Source: an uncultured Acetatifactor sp.
Lineage (GTDB): Bacteria; Bacillota; Clostridia; Lachnospirales; Lachnospiraceae
Reading direction: 5' to 3'
Assembly (NCBI GenBank): GCA_910586835.1
Contig: CAJUJU010000072.1
Coordinates: 1-17,117 of the forward strand
Length of the DNA stretch: 17,117 bases
Part shown: piece after piece, positions 6,235 to 13,624 of the stretch
Position numbering within the stretch: the first letter of the stretch is position 1
Layout of the letters: each line of letters starts with the position of its first letter
Position numbers and translations under genes: made by a program
Notes under the pieces: generated by a model
Databases searched by the model: none
Seen by the model: only the letters and a program-made list of their open reading frames with translations
What the model was told of the DNA's origin: nothing

Positions 6235-7566
6235 CAGGAGACGGTACAGACAGGTCAGGTAGAGAACGCCCAAGGTAAGCTGGCTGGCCAAAAGACCCCA
6301 GAGGTAACCGGCGATGCCGAAGCGGGGGACAGCCAGAAAGACAAAGGCCAACCGGAGCAGCAGACATGCCACGTTCATGAAAAAGATATGGCCTGCCTTG
6401 CCCAGTCCCTGCAGAATGCTGGACAATGTGGTGTCAAGATAGAGGAAGGGACAGATAAATCCCAGGGTGGTGATGAAGTAGCCGGAGAGAGGGCTGTGGA
6501 AGAGAGTGGTTCCGGCCCAGCGCCCCAGGCCCACAAAGCCAGCCATGCAGCAGACGCCCATGAGTCCGCAGTAGCGGACGGTTTTTACGGTGGCACGCCG
6601 GACGGCGTCATAATTTCCCAGGGCATAGTTTTCCGAGATCAGGGGAAGCAGCAGAACGGCAACCGAGCTGGTCAGGGCATTGGGAAAGAAGATAAAGGGC
6701 ATGGCCATGCCTGTGAGAACACCGTACACGCTCAGGGCGGTGACATTGTCGTAACCGTAAAGCCTGAGACGAGAGGGAATGGAGACGGATTCCACACTTT
6801 GGAGCAGATTGAGCACAATGCGGTTTGCGGTGAGGGGGAGCGCCGTGGCCAGCAGGCTTTTGCACAGAGCGGGAGAGAGACCGTGTCCGGGCGCAGGGCA
6901 AAAAGCTTTGACGCGGCAGCCCTGCTGCCATATGGCAGCGGCGGAATACAGCATGGAAAACAGCTCTCCCACAGTCAGTCCGAGAACGGCGATCTGGATG
7001 GGGGGAAGACCTCCCTCCGCCAGATAGCTGGCGGAAGCTATGTATACGCATCCCACCCGCGTGAGCTGCTCCAGCAGCTGGGACACAGCCGGGATGCCTG
7101 CCTTTTTGATGCCGTAAAAGTAGCCGTTGACACAGGAATGAACGGCGCTTAAGGGAACGGAGAAGGAGAGGATGCGGAGCATCCCGGCGGTGCGGGGCTC
7201 CTGCAGAAGAACCGTGGCCACAGGCTCTGCGAAAAAGTACAGCACTACATTGCAGAGCAGAGACAGGGGCAGGGAAAAGGCCATGCCCACCGCCATGGGA
7301 CGCAGGGAAGGTGTCTTTGCGGCTGCTGCCTGCTCTGCCACCAGCTTGGAGATGGCCGTCTGATAGCCGGCTGCGGTGAGGGAGAAGGAGACCGACAGGA
7401 CAGGACTCAAGAGCTGATAAAGTCCCATACCCTCCTCGCCAAAAAGGCGGGAAAGATAAATGCGGTAAAAAAAGCCGATGACGCGGCTGAGCAGTCCGGT
7501 GAGGGTGAGGATGAGTGTGCCGATGACAAGAGGATGGTTTTTTGCAGATTTCATAGAGTAAACCAT
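6214..7566 (-). CDS. SpoVB-family (MOP superfamily) polysaccharide/lipid flippase
   Basis: A polytopic membrane protein of about 450 aa with 12-14 hydrophobic segments, in the MOP flippase superfamily with MurJ and SpoVB. The N-terminus (LTLTGLLSRVIGFFYRIYLSR, then FGEEGMGLYQLLSPVLSVSF and AISKLVAEQ) is typical of SpoVB, which is needed for spore cortex synthesis. Vegetative paralogues exist, so the exact role is unproven. B. subtilis SpoVB is about 518 aa. Start: ATG 7566 follows a weak GTGAAG; ATG 7554 is an alternative, and the longest frame reaches 7680. A -10-like TATACT (7595-7590, minus) would put the transcript start just before 7566, which favours it. It is divergent from iscS. Confidence 0.85.
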   Translation of the reverse strand: MVYSMKSAKNHPLVIGTLILTLTGLLSRVIGFFYRIYLSRLFGEEGMGLYQLLSPVLSVSFSLTAAGYQTAISKLVAEQAAAAKTPSLRPMAVGMAFSLPLSLLCNVVLYFFAEPVATVLLQEPRTAGMLRILSFSVPLSAVHSCVNGYFYGIKKAGIPAVSQLLEQLTRVGCVYIASASYLAEGGLPPIQIAVLGLTVGELFSMLYSAAAIWQQGCRVKAFCPAPGHGLSPALCKSLLATALPLTANRIVLNLLQSVESVSIPSRLRLYGYDNVTALSVYGVLTGMAMPFIFFPNALTSSVAVLLLPLISENYALGNYDAVRRATVKTVRYCGLMGVCCMAGFVGLGRWAGTTLFHSPLSGYFITTLGFICPFLYLDTTLSSILQGLGKAGHIFFMNVACLLLRLAFVFLAVPRFGIAGYLWGLLASQLTLGVLYLTCLYRLLKKMPAA

Positions 7567-7609
7567 AGCTTCACAGTAGTGTTTTTTCCAGTATATTCCG
7601 TCCGGAAGG

Positions 7610-7638
7610 TTGACAGAACTGAGTTTCGATGATATATT
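7610..7638 (+). promoter_or_regulatory. Consensus SigA promoter of iscS-iscU
   Basis: TTGACA (7610-7615), a 17-base spacer and TATATT (7633-7638; 5 of 6) form the best conventional promoter in the window. The predicted start is near 7645, giving a leader of about 40 bases. The leader holds a loose dyad (TTCCTA at 7650-7655 and TATGGA at 7665-7670) that could be a regulator site of the Rrf2 type, but this is weak and no Rrf2-family gene is present. Confidence 0.75.
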
Positions 7639-7684
7639 AGCCTTGGAATTCCTAGTAAACAAGTATGGATAGAGAGGCAACGAT

Positions 7685-8869
7685 ATGATTTATTTAGACA
7701 ATGCGGCGACTACAAAGACGGCGCCGGAGGTAATAGAGGCCATGCTTCCGTATTTCGGGGAGCAGTACGGAAATCCGAGTGCGATCTATTCCCTCGGCTC
7801 TGCCGCAAAAAAGGCGGTGAACCAGGCGAAAAGGGCGATTGCGGCAGCAATCGGGGCGAAGCAGGAGGAAATCTATTTTACGTCGGGCGGAACCGAGGCG
7901 GACAACTGGGCGCTGAAATGTGCGGCGGAGGCCTATCAGGAGAAGGGGAAGCATCTTATCACCACGCGGATAGAGCACCACGCCGTGCTTCACACCTGTG
8001 CCTGGCTGGAGAAAAAAGGTTTTGAGGTGACTTATCTTCCGGTGAACGAGGAGGGGTTGGTGGATTTGGAGGAGCTGAAGGCGGCAATCCGGCCCGACAC
8101 GATTCTGATCAGCGTGATGTTTGCCAACAATGAGATCGGAACCATAGAGCCGGTGGCGGAGATCGGGGCAGTGGCCAGGGAGCATGGTATTTTGTTTCAC
8201 ACGGACGCGGTACAGGCTTTCGGGCAGCTGCCGTTGGATGTGGAGGAGCTGCGGATTGACCTGCTCAGCGCCAGCGGACATAAGGTGAACGGGCCGAAGG
8301 GAATCGGGTTTCTCTATGTGCGATCCGGGCTGAAGCTGGGTTCTTTTTTTCACGGCGGCGCGCAGGAGAGGAACCGCAGGGCGGGAACCGAGAACGTGCC
8401 GGGGATCGTGGGACTGGAGGCTGCCGCGGAGAGAGCAATGCGGCTGATGGAGGAAAAGACGAAGAAAGTATCCGGGCTCAGAGACTATCTGATCCGAAAA
8501 ATTGAGGCGGAGATCCCTTATTGCCGTCTGAACGGCCACAGGACAAAACGGCTGCCCGGCAATGTGAATTTTTCCTTTTCCTTTGTGGAAGGGGAGTCCG
8601 TGCTGATTATGCTGGATATGAAGGGAATCTGTGCTTCCAGCGGATCGGCGTGCACCTCCGGGGCGCTGGATCCCTCTCATGTGCTTCTGGCTCTGGGACG
8701 GAGTCACGAGGAGGCACACGGCTCTCTTCGCATGACGCTGTCGGAGGAAAATACAAGGGAAGAGCTGGATTATGTGGTGGAGAGCCTGGTGGAGATTTTG
8801 AGGAAGCTGCGGGAAATGTCGCCGCTGTATGAGGATTTTTTGAAAAGGGGAGGAGCTTATGTACAGTGA
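7685..8869 (+). CDS. iscS: Cysteine desulfurase (IscS/NifS type)
   Basis: PLP enzyme that takes sulfur from cysteine as a persulfide for Fe-S clusters and thiolated tRNA. 394 aa. It opens with IYLDNAATT. FTSGGTEADN (65-74) binds cofactor phosphate, IEHHA supplies the His at 98-99, HTDAVQ contains Asp174, and SASGHKVNGPKG contains the PLP lysine Lys200. The catalytic cysteine is Cys323 in ASSGSACTSG, in the longer loop of class I enzymes. GAGAGG lies about 8 bases before ATG 7685. It overlaps the scaffold gene by 11 bases, so the donor and acceptor proteins are co-translated. No iscR/cymR-type regulator gene precedes it, unlike many clostridial loci. Confidence 0.95.
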   Translation: MIYLDNAATTKTAPEVIEAMLPYFGEQYGNPSAIYSLGSAAKKAVNQAKRAIAAAIGAKQEEIYFTSGGTEADNWALKCAAEAYQEKGKHLITTRIEHHAVLHTCAWLEKKGFEVTYLPVNEEGLVDLEELKAAIRPDTILISVMFANNEIGTIEPVAEIGAVAREHGILFHTDAVQAFGQLPLDVEELRIDLLSASGHKVNGPKGIGFLYVRSGLKLGSFFHGGAQERNRRAGTENVPGIVGLEAAAERAMRLMEEKTKKVSGLRDYLIRKIEAEIPYCRLNGHRTKRLPGNVNFSFSFVEGESVLIMLDMKGICASSGSACTSGALDPSHVLLALGRSHEEAHGSLRMTLSEENTREELDYVVESLVEILRKLREMSPLYEDFLKRGGAYVQ

Positions 8870-9281
8870 AAAGGTAATGGATCACTTTCAGAATCCCAGA
8901 AATGTGGGTGAGATCGAGAATGCCAGCGGTGTAGGCACTGTGGGGAACGCAAAATGCGGGGACATTATGCGGATTTTCCTGGATATTGACGAGAACGGCG
9001 TGATCCGTGACGTAAAGTTTCGCACCTTCGGCTGCGGCGCGGCTGTGGCGTCCAGTTCCATGGCTACGGAGCTGGTGAAGGGAAAGACGGTTCAGGAGGC
9101 CATGCAGGTGACAAACCGGGCGGTGATGGAAGCACTTGACGGATTGCCCCCTGTGAAGGTACACTGTTCTTTGTTGGCAGAGGAAGCCATCCGGGCCGCT
9201 CTTTGGGACTACGCGGAAAAAAGCGGTATAACCATAGAAGGGCTTGAGAGGCCCGGGGCTATGGAAGATATGCAGGAATAA
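8859..9281 (+). CDS. iscU: Fe-S cluster scaffold protein (IscU/NifU N-terminal type)
   Basis: 140-aa scaffold on which [2Fe-2S] clusters are built from sulfur supplied by IscS. The three cluster-binding cysteines are visible: Cys33 (GNAKCGD, with Asp35), Cys59 (TFGCGAA) and Cys103 (VHCSLLAEEA). The protein begins MYSEKVMDHFQNPRNVG, typical of IscU/NifU. LPPVKVHCS matches the segment bound by the HscA chaperone in proteobacteria (LPPVK), although no hscA or hscB is present here. GGGAGGAGC precedes ATG 8859 within the desulfurase reading frame. The C-terminal Nfu domain of full NifU is absent. Confidence 0.95.
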   Translation: MYSEKVMDHFQNPRNVGEIENASGVGTVGNAKCGDIMRIFLDIDENGVIRDVKFRTFGCGAAVASSSMATELVKGKTVQEAMQVTNRAVMEALDGLPPVKVHCSLLAEEAIRAALWDYAEKSGITIEGLERPGAMEDMQE

Positions 9282-9340
9282 CGGATTACAATGCCACGGC
9301 AGCGTTATAAACAGTCGATACAGCACAGGAGGTGAAAATC

Positions 9341-10984
9341 TTGGTGAAGGCAGGGGATTTGAAGGGCAGAGAAACCATAAGAAAAGGTGTATTTTCCATG
9401 ATTACAGCTTTTTTTGTCGCTTTCTGTTATGTGGCGGGATATCGATTGGATCGTTGGGATTCACTGGACTTTGGGGATAAAGCATTTTATTTTGAGTGGG
9501 CGGTGGCAACGGTAGTCATCAGTGTAGTCATAGCAGTCTTCTGGCAGGCGGTTGACCGGGTTTCGCGAAAATGGGAAGAAAAGCCGGTTCAGAAGGAAAA
9601 GGTTCGGAAGATAACCCGCCTGGCGGGGACGGTATTCTTGTTTTTGTGCTGGCTGCCAGCGCTGTTTTCGATTTTCCCGGGGGTATTTTCCTATGATGCC
9701 TTTGCCGAATGGGAGCAGGTGCGGGACTGGATGCTCACCGCACATCATCCGGTGGCCCATGTGCTTTTGCTGGGGGGACTTGTGGAGGGGTTTTTTGGGC
9801 TGACAGGAAGCTATAATGCAGGAATTGCCGTGTACAGTCTTTTGCAGATGCTGCTTCTTGCCTGGGCGCTTTCGTCCGCTGTGGGCTTCATGGCGGAGGC
9901 CGGTGTACCGCGTTTCTGGCGGATGCTGTCAATGGTGTTTTATGCCTTATCTCCGGTAATACAGTTGTTTTCCATCTGCGCGACCAAGGATGTGCTTTTT
10001 ACCGGCGCTGAGTTGATCTTTTTCTTATATGTGATGCGATTTTTGATCAGAAAAGATTTGGCAGGGGATACAAAGGGAATGATTTGCTTTGGGGCAGCAG
10101 CGCTGTGCACCATGGTTTTTCGGAACAATGGATTGTATATTGTGCTTCTGACGCTGCCTGTTCTGGCGGTGGCCTGTGGGAGGAAGCTGATAGAGTACAA
10201 AAAAAATACAGTGATCTTTCTGGCAGTGATATTTGTACCATATTTTCTATATATCGGACCAATGTACAGGGTGCTGGATGTAAAGCCGGGCGGAGTCGAG
10301 GAAATGCTTTCCGTTCCTCTGCAGCAGATGGCCCGGGTATACAAATATGACATTGATTCGCTGAGCAGAGAGGATCTGGACACACTTTACCGTTTTGTAG
10401 AAGAGGAAAGCCTGAGTCAATACAAGCCCACTGTGTCTGACCCGGTGAAGCAAGGCTTTCATCGGGAGGAGTTTCAGACGCACAAATGGGATTTTTTGGG
10501 GCTTTGGATCAGAATGGGGATGGATCATCCGCTGACCTATGTAAATTCCTTTCTGATCAATACGGTAGATGCGTGGTATCCGCATGCCCTGATCGATGGG
10601 TATCGTCATGGAGACGGCAGAGGAAGCTATTTTGATTATCGTGTGGCGCCTCCGGGGGAGGAGAAGGTCTTTCTGCGGGGACTGCATGATTTTTATGATA
10701 CGCTTTCTCATGACCTGCAGGCCCAAGCGAAGCCCCTTGCCTTTTTACTGCTGAGTCCGGGCTGGTATTTTCTTTGTATGGTGGTGTTGTTTTTTTACTT
10801 TTGGAGCCGCAGAAAATATGGCATGCTGCTGTCAATGCTGGTATTTGTGTTTCATATGATTACGGTATTGCTTGGACCGATGGCGTTGGTGCGCTATATG
10901 TTGTTGTTTTTTGTTGCGTTGCCGGTGGTGCTCGCCGTAGCCTTTTTCCCGAAGGGATTTGAACAGAATAAAGAAATGCCTTAA
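9341..10984 (+). CDS. DUF6020-like polytopic membrane protein
   Basis: A membrane protein of about 547 aa with 10-12 hydrophobic segments. It resembles the DUF6020 family of clostridia and bifidobacteria as I remember it; no function is established. Visible landmarks are FPGVFSYDAF after the third segment, HHPVAHVLLLGG, CATKDVLFTG, FRNNGLYI and a hydrophilic region (about residues 320-450) with SFLINTVDAWYPHA. Acidic and histidine motifs in outside loops plus many spans recall GT-C glycosyltransferases; this is inference. Start: AGGAGGTG (9327-9334) is best placed for TTG 9341 (GTG 9344 also possible), whereas an in-frame GTG at 9332 lies inside the ribosome site. It follows iscU by 59 bases with no clear promoter. 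Confidence 0.78.
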   Translation: MVKAGDLKGRETIRKGVFSMITAFFVAFCYVAGYRLDRWDSLDFGDKAFYFEWAVATVVISVVIAVFWQAVDRVSRKWEEKPVQKEKVRKITRLAGTVFLFLCWLPALFSIFPGVFSYDAFAEWEQVRDWMLTAHHPVAHVLLLGGLVEGFFGLTGSYNAGIAVYSLLQMLLLAWALSSAVGFMAEAGVPRFWRMLSMVFYALSPVIQLFSICATKDVLFTGAELIFFLYVMRFLIRKDLAGDTKGMICFGAAALCTMVFRNNGLYIVLLTLPVLAVACGRKLIEYKKNTVIFLAVIFVPYFLYIGPMYRVLDVKPGGVEEMLSVPLQQMARVYKYDIDSLSREDLDTLYRFVEEESLSQYKPTVSDPVKQGFHREEFQTHKWDFLGLWIRMGMDHPLTYVNSFLINTVDAWYPHALIDGYRHGDGRGSYFDYRVAPPGEEKVFLRGLHDFYDTLSHDLQAQAKPLAFLLLSPGWYFLCMVVLFFYFWSRRKYGMLLSMLVFVFHMITVLLGPMALVRYMLLFFVALPVVLAVAFFPKGFEQNKEMP

Positions 10985-11040
10985 TGGATTCATCAGCATG
11001 ATATATGGCTGTACAGATATTGCGGGCCGGGAGGATAAGC

Positions 11041-11724
11041 ATGGAGAAATACAGGATTCTTCTTGTGGAGGACGACAATGTGATCGCGGAGCAGGTAAAG
11101 GACTATCTGGAGCGCTGGGGCTATGACATGGTCTGTGTGAAGGATTTTCAGAATGTTTTGAAGGATTTTTCCCAGGCACAGCCCCATCTGGTACTCATGG
11201 ATATCGGGCTGCCCTTTTATAACGGATATCATTGGTGCGCCCAGATCAGGCAGGTCTCTCAGGTGCCTGTGATCTTTGTGTCTTCGGCGGGAGACAATAT
11301 GAATATTGTCATGGCCGTGAATATGGGCGGCGACGATTTTGTGACAAAGCCTTTTGAACCGGAGGTGCTGGCTGCGAAGGTGCAGGCCATGCTCCGGCGG
11401 ACTTATTCTTTCCGGGGACAGACCAGTGTGCTGGAATATCAGGGGATTCTGCTGGATATGACGGATGCAGCGGCGGTGATAGACGGGCGGAGGCAGGAGC
11501 TGACGAAGAATGAGTTTCGGATCCTGCAGCTGCTGATGGAAAATGCGGAACAAACCGTATCCCGGGAGGCGATTATGAAACGGCTCTGGGACAATGACTG
11601 TTTTGTAGACGACAATACATTGACTGTGAATATGACAAGACTTCGAAAAAAGCTTGAGACCCTTGGCAGGGGAGAGCTGATTCATACCAGAAAGGGTCTG
11701 GGGTATTGTCTGGAGGGAAAATGA
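11041..11724 (+). CDS. Response regulator, OmpR family, BceR-like
   Basis: 227-aa DNA-binding response regulator. Receiver domain: the acidic pair Asp11/Asp12, phosphoacceptor Asp54 (LVLMDIGLP), Ser81 and Lys103 (FVTKPFEP). The C-terminal winged helix-turn-helix of OmpR type spans about residues 125-225 (ELTKNEFRILQLL; DDNTLTVNMTRLRKKL). The next three genes are a short-loop kinase, an ABC ATPase and a permease with a large extracellular domain, the layout of the BceRS-BceAB modules that detect and resist peptide antibiotics such as bacitracin. ATG 11041 has GGGAGG about 6 bases upstream; an earlier in-frame start at 11005 lacks one. The stop overlaps the kinase start (ATGA). Confidence 0.93.
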   Translation: MEKYRILLVEDDNVIAEQVKDYLERWGYDMVCVKDFQNVLKDFSQAQPHLVLMDIGLPFYNGYHWCAQIRQVSQVPVIFVSSAGDNMNIVMAVNMGGDDFVTKPFEPEVLAAKVQAMLRRTYSFRGQTSVLEYQGILLDMTDAAAVIDGRRQELTKNEFRILQLLMENAEQTVSREAIMKRLWDNDCFVDDNTLTVNMTRLRKKLETLGRGELIHTRKGLGYCLEGK

Positions 11725-12743
11725 AATTCTGGATATGTTATCTGCGGGAAAAGAGAGCAGCCGTTTTTCTGTATCTGATTACGGCGGCATTGTTTTTGAG
11801 TATAGGCTGCCTCTGGCATATGGAAAATCTGGGAATGCTGCTATATGCCGCATTGCTGACCCTTTCGGTGTGGTGCATTACAGGTGTGATTCTGGGGAGA
11901 AAATATGTGCGCAGGTGTGGGGAACTGGAGCGGATCATGCTGCAGTTTGAACAGTCTGAAGAACTGTCTCTTCGGGGGTATGACGATGACGTTAACCGGA
12001 CTGCTGCGGAGGAGTATCTTGCGGAAATGCTTTCGCTGCTGGATGAAAGAAGACGGCGGGAGCGCGGCACCTGGGAGGAAAAAGCCGCAAACAGGCGGGA
12101 TTATTATATGATGTGGACGCATCAGATCAAGACGCCCATTTCGGCGTTGAAGCTGCTGCTGGAGAATAATACGGACTGTCGGGACGGCTTTCTGATGCGG
12201 GAAGAGCTGTTCAAGATAGAGCAGTATGTGGAGATGGTGCTCACCTATCAGCGGCTGGATGATATGGCATCCGATCTGGTTTTACAGGAATATGAGATTG
12301 CTCCGTTAATTAGACAGGCGGTGAGAAAATATTCCGTATTATTTATCAACAAGGGACTCAGTGCAAAAGTGCCGGATACAAAGGCCAGGGTTGTCACCGA
12401 TGAGAAATGGTTTTCTTTCTGCCTGGAGCAGTTGCTCTCCAACAGCATTAAATACACCTGTTCCGGAGGGATTCGCTTCCTGGCGGAGGAGGGAGAGCGG
12501 GAAATCTGCCTGACAGTGGAAGATACCGGCATCGGCATTCGGGCGGAGGATCTGCCTCGTATTTTTGAAAAGGGCTTTACCGGCTATAACGGCCGTCTGG
12601 ATAAGCGGTCCACGGGAATCGGTCTGTATCTGTGCAGGCAGGTGCTGGGACATCTTGGAATCAAAATCCGGGCGGAGAGCCAGGTGGGCTGCGGCACAAG
12701 GATGCGGCTCACCATACCGAAACCTTACAAAACCGTAAGGTGA
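11721..12743 (+). CDS. Sensor histidine kinase, BceS-like (intramembrane-sensing)
   Basis: 340-aa kinase with two N-terminal membrane segments (about 14-32 and 40-58) and an outside loop of only a few residues, so it cannot bind a ligand outside by itself. BceS kinases read the state of their partner transporter instead. His134 in MMWTHQIKTPIS is the phosphorylation site. The ATPase domain shows the N box (LLSNSIKY, Asn241), DTGIGI (268-273), the F box IFEKGFTG and GIGLYL (299-304). ATG 11721 follows TGGAGGG and overlaps the regulator stop. Its last codons overlap a candidate operator (12722-12741). Probable target: the regulator encoded just before it. Confidence 0.92.
   Translation: MKFWICYLREKRAAVFLYLITAALFLSIGCLWHMENLGMLLYAALLTLSVWCITGVILGRKYVRRCGELERIMLQFEQSEELSLRGYDDDVNRTAAEEYLAEMLSLLDERRRRERGTWEEKAANRRDYYMMWTHQIKTPISALKLLLENNTDCRDGFLMREELFKIEQYVEMVLTYQRLDDMASDLVLQEYEIAPLIRQAVRKYSVLFINKGLSAKVPDTKARVVTDEKWFSFCLEQLLSNSIKYTCSGGIRFLAEEGEREICLTVEDTGIGIRAEDLPRIFEKGFTGYNGRLDKRSTGIGLYLCRQVLGHLGIKIRAESQVGCGTRMRLTIPKPYKTVR
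12722..12741 (+). promoter_or_regulatory. Candidate BceR-type operator for the ABC transporter genes
   Basis: ACCTTAC (12722-12728) and GTAAGGT (12735-12741) form a perfect 7-base inverted repeat. It contains TTACA-N4-CGTAA, one base off the motif TNACA-N4-TGTAA described for BceR-like regulators. A further half-site, TGTAAGG, follows at 12755-12761. The site lies in the last kinase codons, about 75-90 bases upstream of the predicted transport-gene transcript start, the usual range for activation by these regulators. Confidence 0.6.
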
Positions 12744-12744
12744 G

Positions 12745-12789
12745 AAGGAGGAAATGTAAGGCAATTCGATTGCTGAACATTTCCTTTTT
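12745..12789 (+). terminator. Candidate terminator between kinase and transporter genes
   Basis: AGGAAATGT (12749-12757) pairs with ACATTTCCT (12777-12785), and an inner stem GCAAT/ATTGC (12761-12765 and 12769-12773) closes on a 3-base loop. The run of T (12785-12789) completes an intrinsic terminator. It would end the regulator-kinase transcript and make the transporter depend on its own promoter. The stem is low in GC, so it may leak. Confidence 0.6.
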
Positions 12790-12798
12790 GTGTATTAT
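12770..12798 (+). promoter_or_regulatory. Candidate promoter of the ABC transporter genes
   Basis: TTGCTG (12770-12775; 4 of 6), 17 bases, TATTAT (12793-12798; 5 of 6). The poor -35 fits a promoter that needs an activator. An alternative pair is TTGTGT (12788-12793) and GATAAT (12810-12815), 16 bases apart. Both lie downstream of the candidate operator. Confidence 0.45.
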
Positions 12799-12838
12799 TG
12801 TACCAGATTGATAATACAGAAAACAAGGAGGAGTCAAG

Positions 12839-13624
12839 ATGGCACTTTTGGAGGTAAAAAATCTGAAGAAGGTATATACCACACGCATGGGAGGAAATAA
12901 AGTCCAGGCGCTGGATAATGTAAGCTTTTCGGTGGAGCAGGGAGAATATGTGGCGATTATGGGAGAATCCGGTTCCGGCAAGACGACGCTTCTGAACATT
13001 ATGGCATCGCTGGATAAACCCACCAGCGGGCAGGTCATTCTGGCGGGAAAGAGCATGTCGGATATTCGGGCAAAGGAGCTGTGTGCCTTCCGCCGGGATA
13101 ATCTGGGCTTTGTGTTCCAGGATTTCAATTTGCTGGATTCCCTGTCCCTGAAGGACAATATTTTTCTGCCGTTGGTGCTGGCGGGGTGCGACAGACATAT
13201 TATGGAAGAGCGGATCATACCGCTGGCAGATAAGCTGGGTATTGCAAAGCTTCTGGAGAAGTATCCTTATGAGGTTTCGGGAGGACAGAAGCAGCGGACT
13301 GCAGTGGCCCGGGCGCTGATCACGAAACCGCAGATACTTCTGGCGGACGAACCCACCGGGGCACTGGATTCCAAGGCTTCCGACAGACTGCTTAAGATCT
13401 TTGCGGAGGTAAATGAAGACGGTCAGACCATTCTGATGGTGACGCACAGCGTTCAGGCGGCATGCCGTGCCGGACGGGTGATGTTTATCAAGGACGGCAG
13501 CGTGTTTAACCAGGTGTATCGGGGCAATATGAGCGATGACGAGATGTACCGGAAAATATCGGATACCCTTACGGTTCTGCACACGGAAAAAAGCGATGCG
13601 GACACGGGAAAGGAGGAGGCATAA
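12839..13624 (+). CDS. ABC transporter ATP-binding protein, BceA-like
   Basis: 261-aa ATPase of the MacB/LolD/BceA group that energises the permease encoded directly after it. Motifs: Walker A GESGSGKTT (42-50), Q loop at Gln94, signature VSGGQKQR (146-153), Walker B ILLADEPTGALD (166-177) and the switch His203. The C-terminal tail (about 225-261) is hydrophilic and beyond the core fold. GGAGGAG precedes ATG 12839 by 5 bases. The stop TAA (13622-13624) touches the permease ATG. In Bce systems the complex frees lipid-linked cell-wall intermediates from bound peptide antibiotics and also sets kinase activity. Confidence 0.95.
   Translation: MALLEVKNLKKVYTTRMGGNKVQALDNVSFSVEQGEYVAIMGESGSGKTTLLNIMASLDKPTSGQVILAGKSMSDIRAKELCAFRRDNLGFVFQDFNLLDSLSLKDNIFLPLVLAGCDRHIMEERIIPLADKLGIAKLLEKYPYEVSGGQKQRTAVARALITKPQILLADEPTGALDSKASDRLLKIFAEVNEDGQTILMVTHSVQAACRAGRVMFIKDGSVFNQVYRGNMSDDEMYRKISDTLTVLHTEKSDADTGKEEA

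Noticed and set aside
6388..7152. A 254-codon open frame on the plus strand
   Set aside because: It is antisense to the SpoVB-like gene, has no ribosome site, and its Gly/Ala/His-rich product resembles no protein.
7694..8719. A 341-codon open frame on the minus strand
   Set aside because: It is fully opposite iscS, whose catalytic residues are all present. The same holds for the minus frames at 69-1016, 8607-9326 and 16184-17047, which mirror spoIIGA, iscU and mnmA.
11009..11016. CTGTACAG palindrome before the response regulator
   Set aside because: It is only eight bases, lacks the TNACA-N4-TGTAA form, and has no clear promoter beside it, so chance is a sufficient explanation.
12754..12759. 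Start-stop minigene ATGTAA after an AGGAGG-like site
   Set aside because: The ribosome-site-like AAGGAGG is part of the terminator stem, and a one-codon frame has no further support.
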